Positions 9,311 through 14,903 of a DNA stretch of 14,903 nucleotides are shown in pieces. How positions within the stretch are numbered: position 1 is the first letter of the stretch; each line of letters starts with the position of its first letter. The notes beneath the pieces were generated by a model. It saw nothing but the letters and a program-made list of their open reading frames with translations. It was not told where the DNA came from and made no database searches. This DNA is from GCA-003244245 sp035276605. Its GTDB lineage: Bacteria; Actinomycetota; Actinomycetes; Mycobacteriales; Pseudonocardiaceae. The position numbers and the translations under genes are program-made. Location: NCBI GenBank assembly GCA_035276605.1, contig DATELN010000158.1, positions 1 through 14,903 of the forward strand. The letters run 5' to 3'.

Positions 9311-9996
9311 TGACCGTGCTGGCGTCGTTGTTGCTGGCCGATTCCCGTTTGCCCACCGGTGGGCACGCGCACTCCGGAGCGGTGGAAGCCGCCGTCGAAC
9401 GTGGCCTGGTGCGCGATGCAGATGATCTGGCGCTGTTTCTGGCCGGCCGGCTGCGCGGTAACGGACCGGTGGTGGCTGCCGTTGCCGCAGCCGGCTGCCT
9501 GCTGGCCGCCACCGCGTCGGCGAAGTGGCACTACTGGGATACGGCGTCAAGTGCCCGCACGCCATCAGCTGCAGCACGGGAGGCGTCTCGCGCGCAGGGG
9601 GTGACACTGCTTCGCACCGCCCGCCGGGTCTGGCCGTCTGCTGCGCTCGATGGGCTGGCTGGGCTTGGGCGCCCGCATCATCCGCTGGTCCTGGGTGCGG
9701 TGGTGGCCGCCGCAGGTGATGGCGCCGACGTGGCGGCGGCGCTGGCTCTGCACCATCTGCTCGGCGGTGCGTGTGCGGCCGCGGTGCGGTTGCTGGGTCT
9801 AGACCCGATCACGGTTGCCGCCGTCCAGGCCCGCGCGAGCCGGCCCGCTGAACACATCTCCCGGGCCGCCGCCGGGGTAGCGCGGGAGGCCGTCGCCCAG
9901 CGGGATCCCCAGCTACTGCCTAGCACGAGCACCCCGCTGCCCGAGGTGCTGGCGGAGCTGCACGCCCGTGCGGAGGTGACCCTGTTTGCGTCGTGA
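9310..9996 (+). CDS. ureF: Urease accessory protein UreF
   Basis: 228 residues. UreF works with UreG and UreD to load nickel into apo-urease. The start LLLADSRLPTGGHAHSGAVEAA carries the conserved UreF motif D-S-x-x-P-x-G-x-x-x-H-S-G. RTPSAAAREASRAQG and the run LLRTARRVWP match the central region of mycobacterial UreF. The protein is Ala/Leu-rich and mostly helical, as expected. ATG 9310 overlaps the ureBC stop (TGATG), and the 3' end overlaps ureG by 11 bases. It is slightly longer than the roughly 211 residues I recall for the M. tuberculosis protein, mainly through Ala-rich segments. Confidence 0.92.
9972..9988 (+). promoter_or_regulatory. Ribosome-binding site deciding the TTG start of ureG
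   Basis: GGAGGTGA (9972-9979), inside the ureF 3' end, is a near-perfect Shine-Dalgarno sequence 6 bases from the TTG at 9986. It supports this rare start codon although no ATG or GTG is available in frame nearby. Confidence 0.7.
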
Positions 9997-10612
9997 GGAG
10001 CATCGGGCGCTGCGGATTGGCATCGGAGGGCCGGTCGGCAGCGGCAAGACTGCGCTGGTCGCCGCGCTGTGCCGGGCATTGCGCGACGAACTATCCCTGG
10101 TGGTGGTAACTAACGACATCTACACCACCGAAGACGCCGATTTCCTGCGCACCCACGGGGTGCTGCCCGACGAGCGGATCCGCGCGGTGCGCACCGGATG
10201 CTGCCCGCACACCGCCATCCGCGACGACATCACCGCCAATCTCGACGCGGTGGATCAGCTCACCGTGCATCACGACCCCGATCTGGTGCTGGTCGAAAGC
10301 GGTGGGGACAACCTCACTGCCACATTCAGTTACGGGCTGATCGATGTGCAGATCTTCGTCATCGACGTGGCCGGAGGCGACAAGGTGCCCCGCAAGGGCG
10401 GACCCGGCGTCACCCGTTCCGACCTGCTGGTCATCAACAAAATCGACCTAGCCCCGCTGGTCGGCGCCGACCTGGACGTCATGCGCCGCGACGCCCTAGC
10501 GGCGCGAGGCGACCGGCCCACCGTGCTGCTCTCCTTACGCGAGCAACCCAACGCGGAACCGGTGGTGGACTGGGTGGGCAGCCAGCTGCGGTCGCATGCA
10601 CGCGCGGGCTGA
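9986..10612 (+). CDS. ureG: Urease accessory GTPase UreG
   Basis: 208 residues, a SIMIBI-class GTPase that couples GTP hydrolysis to nickel delivery to urease. Motifs: P-loop GPVGSGKT (15-22), TNDIYTTEDADFL (42-54), the metal-binding CPH (73-75, in TGCCPHTAIRDD, where the usual Gly before CPH is Cys), VESGGDNL (103-110) and the guanine-specificity motif NKID (151-154). The TTG at 9986 is the only usable upstream start: a stop in frame lies at 9977-9979, and GGAGGTGA at 9972-9979 is 6 bases before it. The N-terminal His-rich tail found in many actinobacterial UreG proteins is missing. It overlaps ureF by 11 bases and ureD by 17. Confidence 0.93.
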   Translation: MRREEHRALRIGIGGPVGSGKTALVAALCRALRDELSLVVVTNDIYTTEDADFLRTHGVLPDERIRAVRTGCCPHTAIRDDITANLDAVDQLTVHHDPDLVLVESGGDNLTATFSYGLIDVQIFVIDVAGGDKVPRKGGPGVTRSDLLVINKIDLAPLVGADLDVMRRDALAARGDRPTVLLSLREQPNAEPVVDWVGSQLRSHARAG

Positions 10613-11366
10613 GCTCACCGCTGAGGCTTCCAGCCTGCGCTGGCGCAGCGACTCACCCGTCGTCCTGCGCCCTACTGGTACTCATCGCATACATCTGGTG
10701 CAGGCTGCCGGTGGCCCGTTGGGTGGCGACGACCTCGCCCTGGACGTCCGTCTCGGCGCAGGCTGCGCTATCCAGCTGCGCTCAACGGCCGCCATGGTGG
10801 TGCAACCAGGGCGATCGCTCGGGCCAGCGTGCTGGGCGATGACCGCATCGGTGGCTGACGGTGCGGTCCTGGATTGGCAACCGGAGCCAACCGTGGTCTG
10901 TGACGGTGCCGAACTGCACAGCCGGATCACCATCTCGCTGCATCGCGGGGCCCGCGCGGTGCTGCGTGAGGTAATGGTGCTCGGCCGCGCGGGTCAACGT
11001 GGGGGGCGCTTCACCGGCGAACTTGCCGTGAATTTGGACGGCGCCCCGCTGCTGGCGCACACCCTGCTGCTGGACGGCTCTGATCCAGTTCTCACTGGAC
11101 CCGCCGGCACGGGTGGCGCGCGCGCCGTCGGCATGCTGGCTGTAGTGGGGGAAGGTCTCGACGGCCGGCGGGAAAGCGCCGGGGAAAAGCCGGGGCTGCG
11201 CTGGGCATGCTCAGCGTTGGATGGTCCGGGCTGGCTGCTGCTCGTCCTCGGCGATCGACCTACTGAGGTCATAGCACTGTTGGATCACGCTGACGATTCC
11301 GGGTGCGACGATCGCCCAGCTACGCGCAGACCTCGCCCGCCGCGGGTAAACCCTGGGCGCCAATGA
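10596..11366 (+). CDS. ureD: Urease accessory protein UreD (UreH)
   Basis: 256 residues. UreD is the scaffold that binds apo-urease and connects it with UreF and UreG during nickel insertion. Recognisable family blocks: PTGTHRIHLVQAAGGPLGGD near residue 26, DVRLGAGCAIQLRSTAAM near 49 and WQPEPTVVCDGAELHSR near 93. ATG 10596 overlaps the ureG 3' end by 17 bases, and no clear ribosome-binding site is seen, so translation is probably coupled. It is longer than the roughly 208 residues I recall for M. tuberculosis. The last 25 residues (Asp- then Arg/Pro-rich) look like a non-conserved extension. It ends the urease operon; no ureE is present. Confidence 0.9.
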   Translation: MHARAELTAEASSLRWRSDSPVVLRPTGTHRIHLVQAAGGPLGGDDLALDVRLGAGCAIQLRSTAAMVVQPGRSLGPACWAMTASVADGAVLDWQPEPTVVCDGAELHSRITISLHRGARAVLREVMVLGRAGQRGGRFTGELAVNLDGAPLLAHTLLLDGSDPVLTGPAGTGGARAVGMLAVVGEGLDGRRESAGEKPGLRWACSALDGPGWLLLVLGDRPTEVIALLDHADDSGCDDRPATRRPRPPRVNPGRQ

Positions 11367-11474
11367 CGACCTGCGCTATCGCCGCAGTAGGGTCCCACGC
11401 ACACCGCTAACAAATGTGTTGCAGTGCACGACTTGGGCTGAGGGGGTGGCCCCGAAAAGGACTGAAAGTATGGT

Positions 11475-11835
11475 GTGCTGAAATTTGCGTCGAACATTGT
11501 GGTGGTAGCAACTGGAGCCGTGCTGCTGCTTGGATCCGATGGAGTGGCCGCGGCCGCCCCCTCAACGGCCCGCCGGAAACGACATCATCAAGGGTCTCGG
11601 CGGCGGCGACCTCATTGACGGCGGTGACGGAAGCGACAATATCGACGGCAGTCCCAGGAACGATTTCATTAAGGGTGGAGATGGTGGTGACACGATCACG
11701 GTAAGTAATGGCAGCGACACAAACGATGGTGGTGCCGGTGACGACACCATCGTTTTCGGCGGCGGTACTGAGCGCGATTTCGTCAAATGCGGTACCGGAG
11801 ACGATCACGTGACCGGGAAGTCTCCCCGGACCTGA
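11475..11835 (+). pseudogene. Secreted RTX-type repeat protein gene, frameshifted at a C run
   Basis: Two frames make up one gene. From GTG 11475 the first frame reads LKFASNIVVVATGAVLLLG and then SDGVAAAAP, a clear Sec signal peptide with an Ala-rich cleavage site. The +1 frame from about 11560 encodes eight or so nonapeptide repeats of the RTX form GGxGxDxUx (for example GGDGSDNID, GGDGGDTIT, GGAGDDTIV, CGTGDDHVT), ending at TGA 11833-11835. Removing one C from the run CCCCC (11557-11561) joins them into about 119 residues. Such repeats bind calcium and fold as a beta-roll outside the cell. As given, the gene makes only the signal peptide plus an unrelated tail. A sequencing error, true decay or slippage would all look like this. 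Repeats are certain; expression is unknown. Confidence 0.7.
11575..11817 (+). repeat. Array of RTX calcium-binding nonapeptide repeats
   Basis: The encoded repeat unit is nine residues (27 bases), about eight to nine copies, with the pattern G-G-x-G-x-D-x-U-x. DNA-level identity between units is low, so this is a protein-level repeat and not a recent tandem duplication. Two units are imperfect (GSPRNDFIK and an eleven-residue FGGGTERDFVK). Confidence 0.75.
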
Positions 11836-11862
11836 TCTCCAGCGATGGCGAACACGTTTTAT

Positions 11863-11885
11863 AGACCAGCCTCTGGGGTCTTTCT
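11863..11885 (+). terminator. Probable intrinsic terminator after the RTX gene
   Basis: AGACCAG (11863-11869) pairs with CT-GG-GGTCT (11873-11881, two bulged G residues) around a three-base loop, followed directly by TTTCT. It lies 28 bases after the RTX stop codon. It would end transcripts from the urease/RTX side before the guanidine riboswitch unit. Confidence 0.45.
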
Positions 11886-12137
11886 ATCCGGGGCCGGCGT
11901 GCAGGGCGCCGTCCAGCACGGTGACCGTATACCCCGTGAGGTGCACGCGGTCACCGTGGACCGCAGGTGCACGACACCCGTGCGAGCGGAGACCTGCAAG
12001 CTGGTTAGGCCGTCGCGGCCCAGCCGGTCTGACCAGTACGGCGCCAGCGCACCACAGCCTGCCGACTCGCGGCCAGGTGATGTGACCGCAACATAGGAGT
12101 CACAACACCGTCATCTCCGTGTCGTGTGATGGTACCG
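11886..12137. other. Intergenic region without a supported gene
   Basis: About 250 bases between the probable terminator and the palindrome upstream of the riboswitch. An open + frame at 11845-12096 exists but its composition (Arg/Pro/Ser-rich, no start signal) looks random. Frames on the - strand give short fragments without clear family motifs. The promoter for the riboswitch transcript should be at the right end, but I see no convincing -10/-35 pair. Confidence 0.4.
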
Positions 12138-12153
12138 ACTCACTCGAGTGAGT
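12138..12153. promoter_or_regulatory. 16-bp perfect palindrome upstream of the riboswitch
   Basis: ACTCACTCGAGTGAGT is fully self-complementary and sits 9 bases before the first conserved riboswitch block. Its size and symmetry fit a dimeric repressor operator (for example TetR-type), which would add transcriptional control to the riboswitch. The regulator is not in this window. Confidence 0.4.
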
Positions 12154-12159
12154 GAGGCG

Positions 12160-12257
12160 CATCTAGGGTTCCGTCGCTGTCCGCAGTGAGCCTGGACCGA
12201 GAGGTGCAGGCGGGCAGCGCGCTGCCCGCTCCACGGCGGGACAAAAGCCCGGGAGGC
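12160..12257 (+). ncRNA. Guanidine-I riboswitch aptamer (ykkC class)
   Basis: Conserved blocks of the guanidine-I (ykkC-yxkD leader) consensus appear in the right order: CTAGGGTTCCG (12163-12173), CCTGGACCGAGAG (12191-12203) and ACGGCGGGACAAAAGCCC with GGGAG following (12233-12255). A perfect variable hairpin, GGGCAGC/GCTGCCC (12212-12227), lies between the second and third blocks. GGG-ACAAAA-GCCC forms the typical small terminal hairpin. The RNA binds guanidinium and switches on downstream genes. Here these are a guanidine-hydrolase-type ureohydrolase and a permease. Blocks are read directly; the consensus is recalled. The fit is strong enough that another RNA class is unlikely. Confidence 0.92.
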
Positions 12258-12310
12258 CAGCCATGCCCGGCTGCCTTGCGGCCGGGTGCCGTGGACGCGG
12301 AGGCCCGCCG
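12258..12310 (+). promoter_or_regulatory. Riboswitch expression platform and ribosome-binding site
   Basis: Between aptamer and coding start lie a 6-bp hairpin CCCGGC/GCCGGG (12266-12271 with 12281-12286) and the ribosome-binding site GCGGAGG (12297-12303), 7 bases before GTG 12311. The spacer CCCGCCG (12304-12310) is a perfect 7-base complement of aptamer bases CGGCGGG (12234-12240). Pairing of these two would hide the start site and break the aptamer, so guanidine binding could free translation. No T run follows the hairpin, so translational control is more likely than termination. The switch mechanism is inference. Confidence 0.5.
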
Positions 12311-13426
12311 GTGGACGACCTACATCACAACTACGGCCCGGAGGCGCGGTACGCCGTCGAGGCCGAAGCCGCGCTACCCACTACAAAATGGGAAGAGGAA
12401 ATCGCCCGAGGGCTCGAGCTGGGATTGCCCGGGGCCGATTCCCTCGTCGACCGGCGCATTCCCACCTTCTCCCGCGGTGAGCTGCCGCATTTCGCCGGCA
12501 TCAACACCTTTCTCAAAGCGCCGTATATAGAAGACGTCCGCCGATGTGGTGAGTACGACGTCGCGGTGCTCGGTGCACCCTTCGACGGCGGCACCACCTA
12601 CCGATCCGGAACCCGCTTTGGTCCGCAGGGCATCCGCAAGATCTCTGCCCTGTACGGCCCGTACAGCTTCGAGCTCGGCGTCGACCTGCGGGAGTCGGTC
12701 ACCATCGCCGACCTCGGTGACGTGTTCACCATCCCGGGCAACATCGAGAAGACGTTCGACCAGATTTCCAAGGCGGTCGGGCACGTCTATGGCTCGGGCG
12801 CCTTTCCGGTGGTGTTGGGCGGCGACCACTCCATCGGCTTTCCGACCACCCGCGCCGTCGCCGACCACTTGAACGGCGGCAAGCTCGGCATCATCCACTT
12901 TGACCGCCACGTCGACACGCAGGAGACCGACCTCGACGAGCGGATGCACACCACCCCGTGGTTTCACGCCACAGACATCCCCAACGTGCCGTCGCAGAAC
13001 CTGGTGCAGATCGGCATCGGCGGCTGGCAGGCGCCACGCCCGGGAGTGAAAGTTGGCCGGGAGCGCGGCACCACGATCATGACCGTAACCGACTGCGTGG
13101 AGATGGGCATCGAGGCCGCCGCGCAGCGTGCCCTGGACGTCGCCTGGGACGGCACCGACGCGGTCTGGCTGTCTTTTGACGTCGACTGCCTCGACGCCGC
13201 CTTTGTCCCGGGCACCGGCTGGCCCGAGCCAGGCGGATTCCTTCCTCGCGAGGTACTGAAGTTCATCCAGCTCGTCGCTTCCCGCCCGCTGGCGGGCATC
13301 GAAGTCGTGGAGTGTTCCCCGCCGTACGACAACGCCGAGATCACCTCACTCATCGCGACCCGGGTGATTTGCGACACCCTCGGCTGCCTGGTGCGCGCCG
13401 GTCACTTACCGCGAAAGGCGAGTTAA
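12311..13426 (+). CDS. gdmH: Guanidine hydrolase-type ureohydrolase (agmatinase/arginase family)
   Basis: 371 residues. Likely hydrolyses guanidine to urea and ammonia, feeding urease. The GTG at 12311 has GCGGAGG 7 bases upstream; an ATG at 12263 also has a purine run but abuts the aptamer and would translate the expression platform. Ureohydrolase metal ligands are all present: His173 (GGDHSIG), Asp198, His200 and Asp202 (HFDRHVD), Asp290 and Asp292 (SFDVDCLD). Ordinary agmatinases have HFDAH and GTGTPEPGG; here they read HFDRH and GTGWPEPGG (Trp304). A long N-terminal region before the catalytic core (KWEEEIARGLELGLPGAD) also fits my recollection of cyanobacterial GdmH, a nickel enzyme. With the guanidine riboswitch directly upstream, guanidine is the best substrate guess; agmatine or guanidino acids remain possible. 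Confidence 0.85.
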   Translation: MDDLHHNYGPEARYAVEAEAALPTTKWEEEIARGLELGLPGADSLVDRRIPTFSRGELPHFAGINTFLKAPYIEDVRRCGEYDVAVLGAPFDGGTTYRSGTRFGPQGIRKISALYGPYSFELGVDLRESVTIADLGDVFTIPGNIEKTFDQISKAVGHVYGSGAFPVVLGGDHSIGFPTTRAVADHLNGGKLGIIHFDRHVDTQETDLDERMHTTPWFHATDIPNVPSQNLVQIGIGGWQAPRPGVKVGRERGTTIMTVTDCVEMGIEAAAQRALDVAWDGTDAVWLSFDVDCLDAAFVPGTGWPEPGGFLPREVLKFIQLVASRPLAGIEVVECSPPYDNAEITSLIATRVICDTLGCLVRAGHLPRKAS

Positions 13427-14903
13427 ATGAGTATCCCCGTCCTGACCATCAGCCCGACCGGCGGCTCCGATGCCGAGGATCTGCGTCGTATCGGCTACCA
13501 CCAGGAGCTGCATCGCCGGCTGGGCTGGTTTTCCTCCTTCGCCGCCGGGTTCTCCTTCGTGTCGATCCTCACCACCGTGTTCCAGCTCTTTGCGCTGGGC
13601 TACTCCTTCGGCGGTCCGGCGTTCTTCTGGACCTGGCCGCTGGTGTTCGCCGGTCAGCTGTGCGTGGCGCTGGTGTTCGCCGAGTTGGCCGCAAGCTGGC
13701 CGCTGGCCGGGTGCATCTACCAGTGGTCGCGGCGGTTGGCGGGGGAGATCGTCGGCTGGTTCGCGGGGTGGGCGATGCTGATCGGCTACATCGTTAGCGT
13801 GGCGGCGATCGGCATCGCACTGCAAGCGGTGCTGCCCGCGGTGTGGTCAGGCTTCCAGATCATCGGTACCGATCCGTCGGTCACTTCGGCATCCGGTGCT
13901 GCCAACGGCATTCTGCTGGGTTCGGTGCTCATCGCGATCGCCACCGTGATCAGCGCAGTCGGGGTGCGGTTCATGGCGGTGATCAACGGGATCGGGGTGA
14001 GCTGCGAGATCATCGGTGTGGTGCTGCTGCTGGTCTTGCTGTTCAGCCATGCCGAGCGCGGCCCCGGCGTCGTCGCGCACACGCTCAACGTCTCCGGCAA
14101 CAGCCCGTACATCTACGCCTTTCTGGCCTCCACGCTGATGGCGGCCTATGTCATGTACGGGTTCGACAGTGCCGCGGAACTGTCCGAGGAGACGAGCCAG
14201 CCGCGGCGGGTGGTTCCGTCGGCGATCTTGCGGGCGCTGCTCGTGTCGTTCGTCGGCGGTGGCTTCATGATCGTGGCCGCGCTGATGGCGGCGCCGTCAT
14301 TGACTGACGGCCAGCTTTCCGCTGGCGGCATCGCCTACGTCATCACTAGCCGGTTAGATTCCACGCTGGGCCGAGCATTGCTGACGGTAGTGGCCATTTC
14401 CATCGTGTCGGCCTGCCTGGCGATCCAAAACTCGGCGTCGCGGGTGATGTTCAGCATGGCGCGTGACGGTCGGCTGCCTGGGGCTCGGCTGCTGTCCCAG
14501 GTTCACCCGCAGACCGGGACGCCCATCATCACCGGCATTGCGGTAGGTGCGCTCGCGATCGCCGTGCTATTGATCAACCTCGGTAACCCGGCGGCGTTCG
14601 CGGCGGTCACCAGCACGTCGGTGGTGATCGTGTATTTGGCGTACCTGCTGGTCACCGGACCAGCCTTGAACGCTCGGTTGCGCCGGCGCATGCCGATCAA
14701 GCGTCCTGGAGGATTTTCGCTCGGCCGGTGGGGACTGCCGGTGAACCTGTTCGCCGTGATCTACGGGGTAGCAATGATGATCAACATCGCCTGGCCCCGG
14801 CAGGCGGTGTACGACCCGGCCGGTACCAGCTGGGTGCTCCAATACCTGGCCCTGCTATTCGTCGCCGGGATGGTGATGGTGGGCCTGGTGGTGCACCGGG
14901 CAA
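13427..14903 (+). CDS. APC-family permease, 3' end beyond the window
   Basis: 492 residues visible with no stop before the window ends. ATG 13427 follows the gdmH stop with no gap, and AAAGG at 13413-13417 serves as ribosome-binding site. It belongs to the amino acid-polyamine-organocation family. There is a hydrophilic start with YHQELHRRLGWFSSFAAGFS (residues 24-43), about eleven to twelve hydrophobic segments, the block GFDSAAELSEET (245-256) and the loop R-x6-ARDGRLP (339-351). Its place in the riboswitch operon suggests import of guanidine, or of a guanidino compound or amino acid linked to it, but substrate cannot be read from sequence. Similar permeases are known among guanidine-I controlled genes. 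It should be nearly complete at the window edge. Confidence 0.9.
   Translation, partial: MSIPVLTISPTGGSDAEDLRRIGYHQELHRRLGWFSSFAAGFSFVSILTTVFQLFALGYSFGGPAFFWTWPLVFAGQLCVALVFAELAASWPLAGCIYQWSRRLAGEIVGWFAGWAMLIGYIVSVAAIGIALQAVLPAVWSGFQIIGTDPSVTSASGAANGILLGSVLIAIATVISAVGVRFMAVINGIGVSCEIIGVVLLLVLLFSHAERGPGVVAHTLNVSGNSPYIYAFLASTLMAAYVMYGFDSAAELSEETSQPRRVVPSAILRALLVSFVGGGFMIVAALMAAPSLTDGQLSAGGIAYVITSRLDSTLGRALLTVVAISIVSACLAIQNSASRVMFSMARDGRLPGARLLSQVHPQTGTPIITGIAVGALAIAVLLINLGNPAAFAAVTSTSVVIVYLAYLLVTGPALNARLRRRMPIKRPGGFSLGRWGLPVNLFAVIYGVAMMINIAWPRQAVYDPAGTSWVLQYLALLFVAGMVMVGLVVHRA

Noticed and set aside
11811..11831. Hairpin CCGGG/CCCGG at the end of the RTX gene as a terminator
   Set aside because: It overlaps the coding end, has only 5 pairs and no T run; the hairpin at 11863-11885 is a better candidate.
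11845..12096. An 83-codon + frame after the RTX gene
   Set aside because: There is no ribosome-binding site, it runs through a probable terminator hairpin, and its Arg/Pro/Ser-rich translation shows no domain.
11890..12096. Possible decayed gene on the - strand, with phrases such as VHLTGYTVTVLDGALHAGPG in one frame and LAPYWSDRLGRDGLTSLQV in another
   Set aside because: Each phrase is short, in a different frame and without a family I can name with confidence. A frameshift-aware search would be needed to support a pseudogene.
12263..12310. ATG 12263 as the start of the guanidine hydrolase gene
   Set aside because: It has a purine run 6 bases upstream, but that run is the conserved GGGAG end of the aptamer. 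The added residues (Gly/Cys/Arg-rich) do not look like protein and would translate the expression platform. GTG 12311 has its own ribosome-binding site.

Overview
The window is high-G+C actinobacterial DNA, most likely from a mycobacterium or close relative. The signs are the urease order ureA-B-C-F-G-D without ureE, urease proteins close to what I recall of the Mycobacterium tuberculosis set, GTG and TTG starts, ATGA/TGATG gene overlaps and a leaderless-type promoter. All confident genes are on the + strand.

Layout. Positions 1-276 are the 3' end of a type IV prepilin peptidase. After a 240-base regulatory gap comes a complete urea ABC transporter operon, urtABCDE (517-5237). Positions 5238-5924 hold the decayed 3' end of an ECF41/SigJ-like sigma factor and a probable terminator. 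A small unknown gene (5925-6230) follows. Next is a VapBC-type toxin-antitoxin pair (6273-6931) whose promoter is overlapped by a perfect 10-bp inverted repeat. Only 19 bases after the toxin starts the urease operon ureA-ureBC-ureF-ureG-ureD (6951-11366), in which beta and alpha subunits are fused into one 686-residue chain. Then come a frameshifted secreted RTX-repeat gene (11475-11835), a probable terminator and about 250 bases with no gene I can support. The last part is a guanidine-I (ykkC) riboswitch (about 12160-12257) heading a ureohydrolase of the guanidine hydrolase type (12311-13426) and an APC-family permease cut by the window end (13427-14903).

How they fit together. The riboswitch sequence points to guanidine as the signal. 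The ureohydrolase would split guanidine into urea and ammonia, and urease would split urea into ammonia and CO2. UrtABCDE imports external urea, and the APC permease may carry guanidine or a related compound. The window thus reads as a guanidine/urea nitrogen-scavenging island, interrupted by a toxin-antitoxin module and two decayed genes. The pathway is inferred from gene families and the riboswitch; nothing here measures activity.
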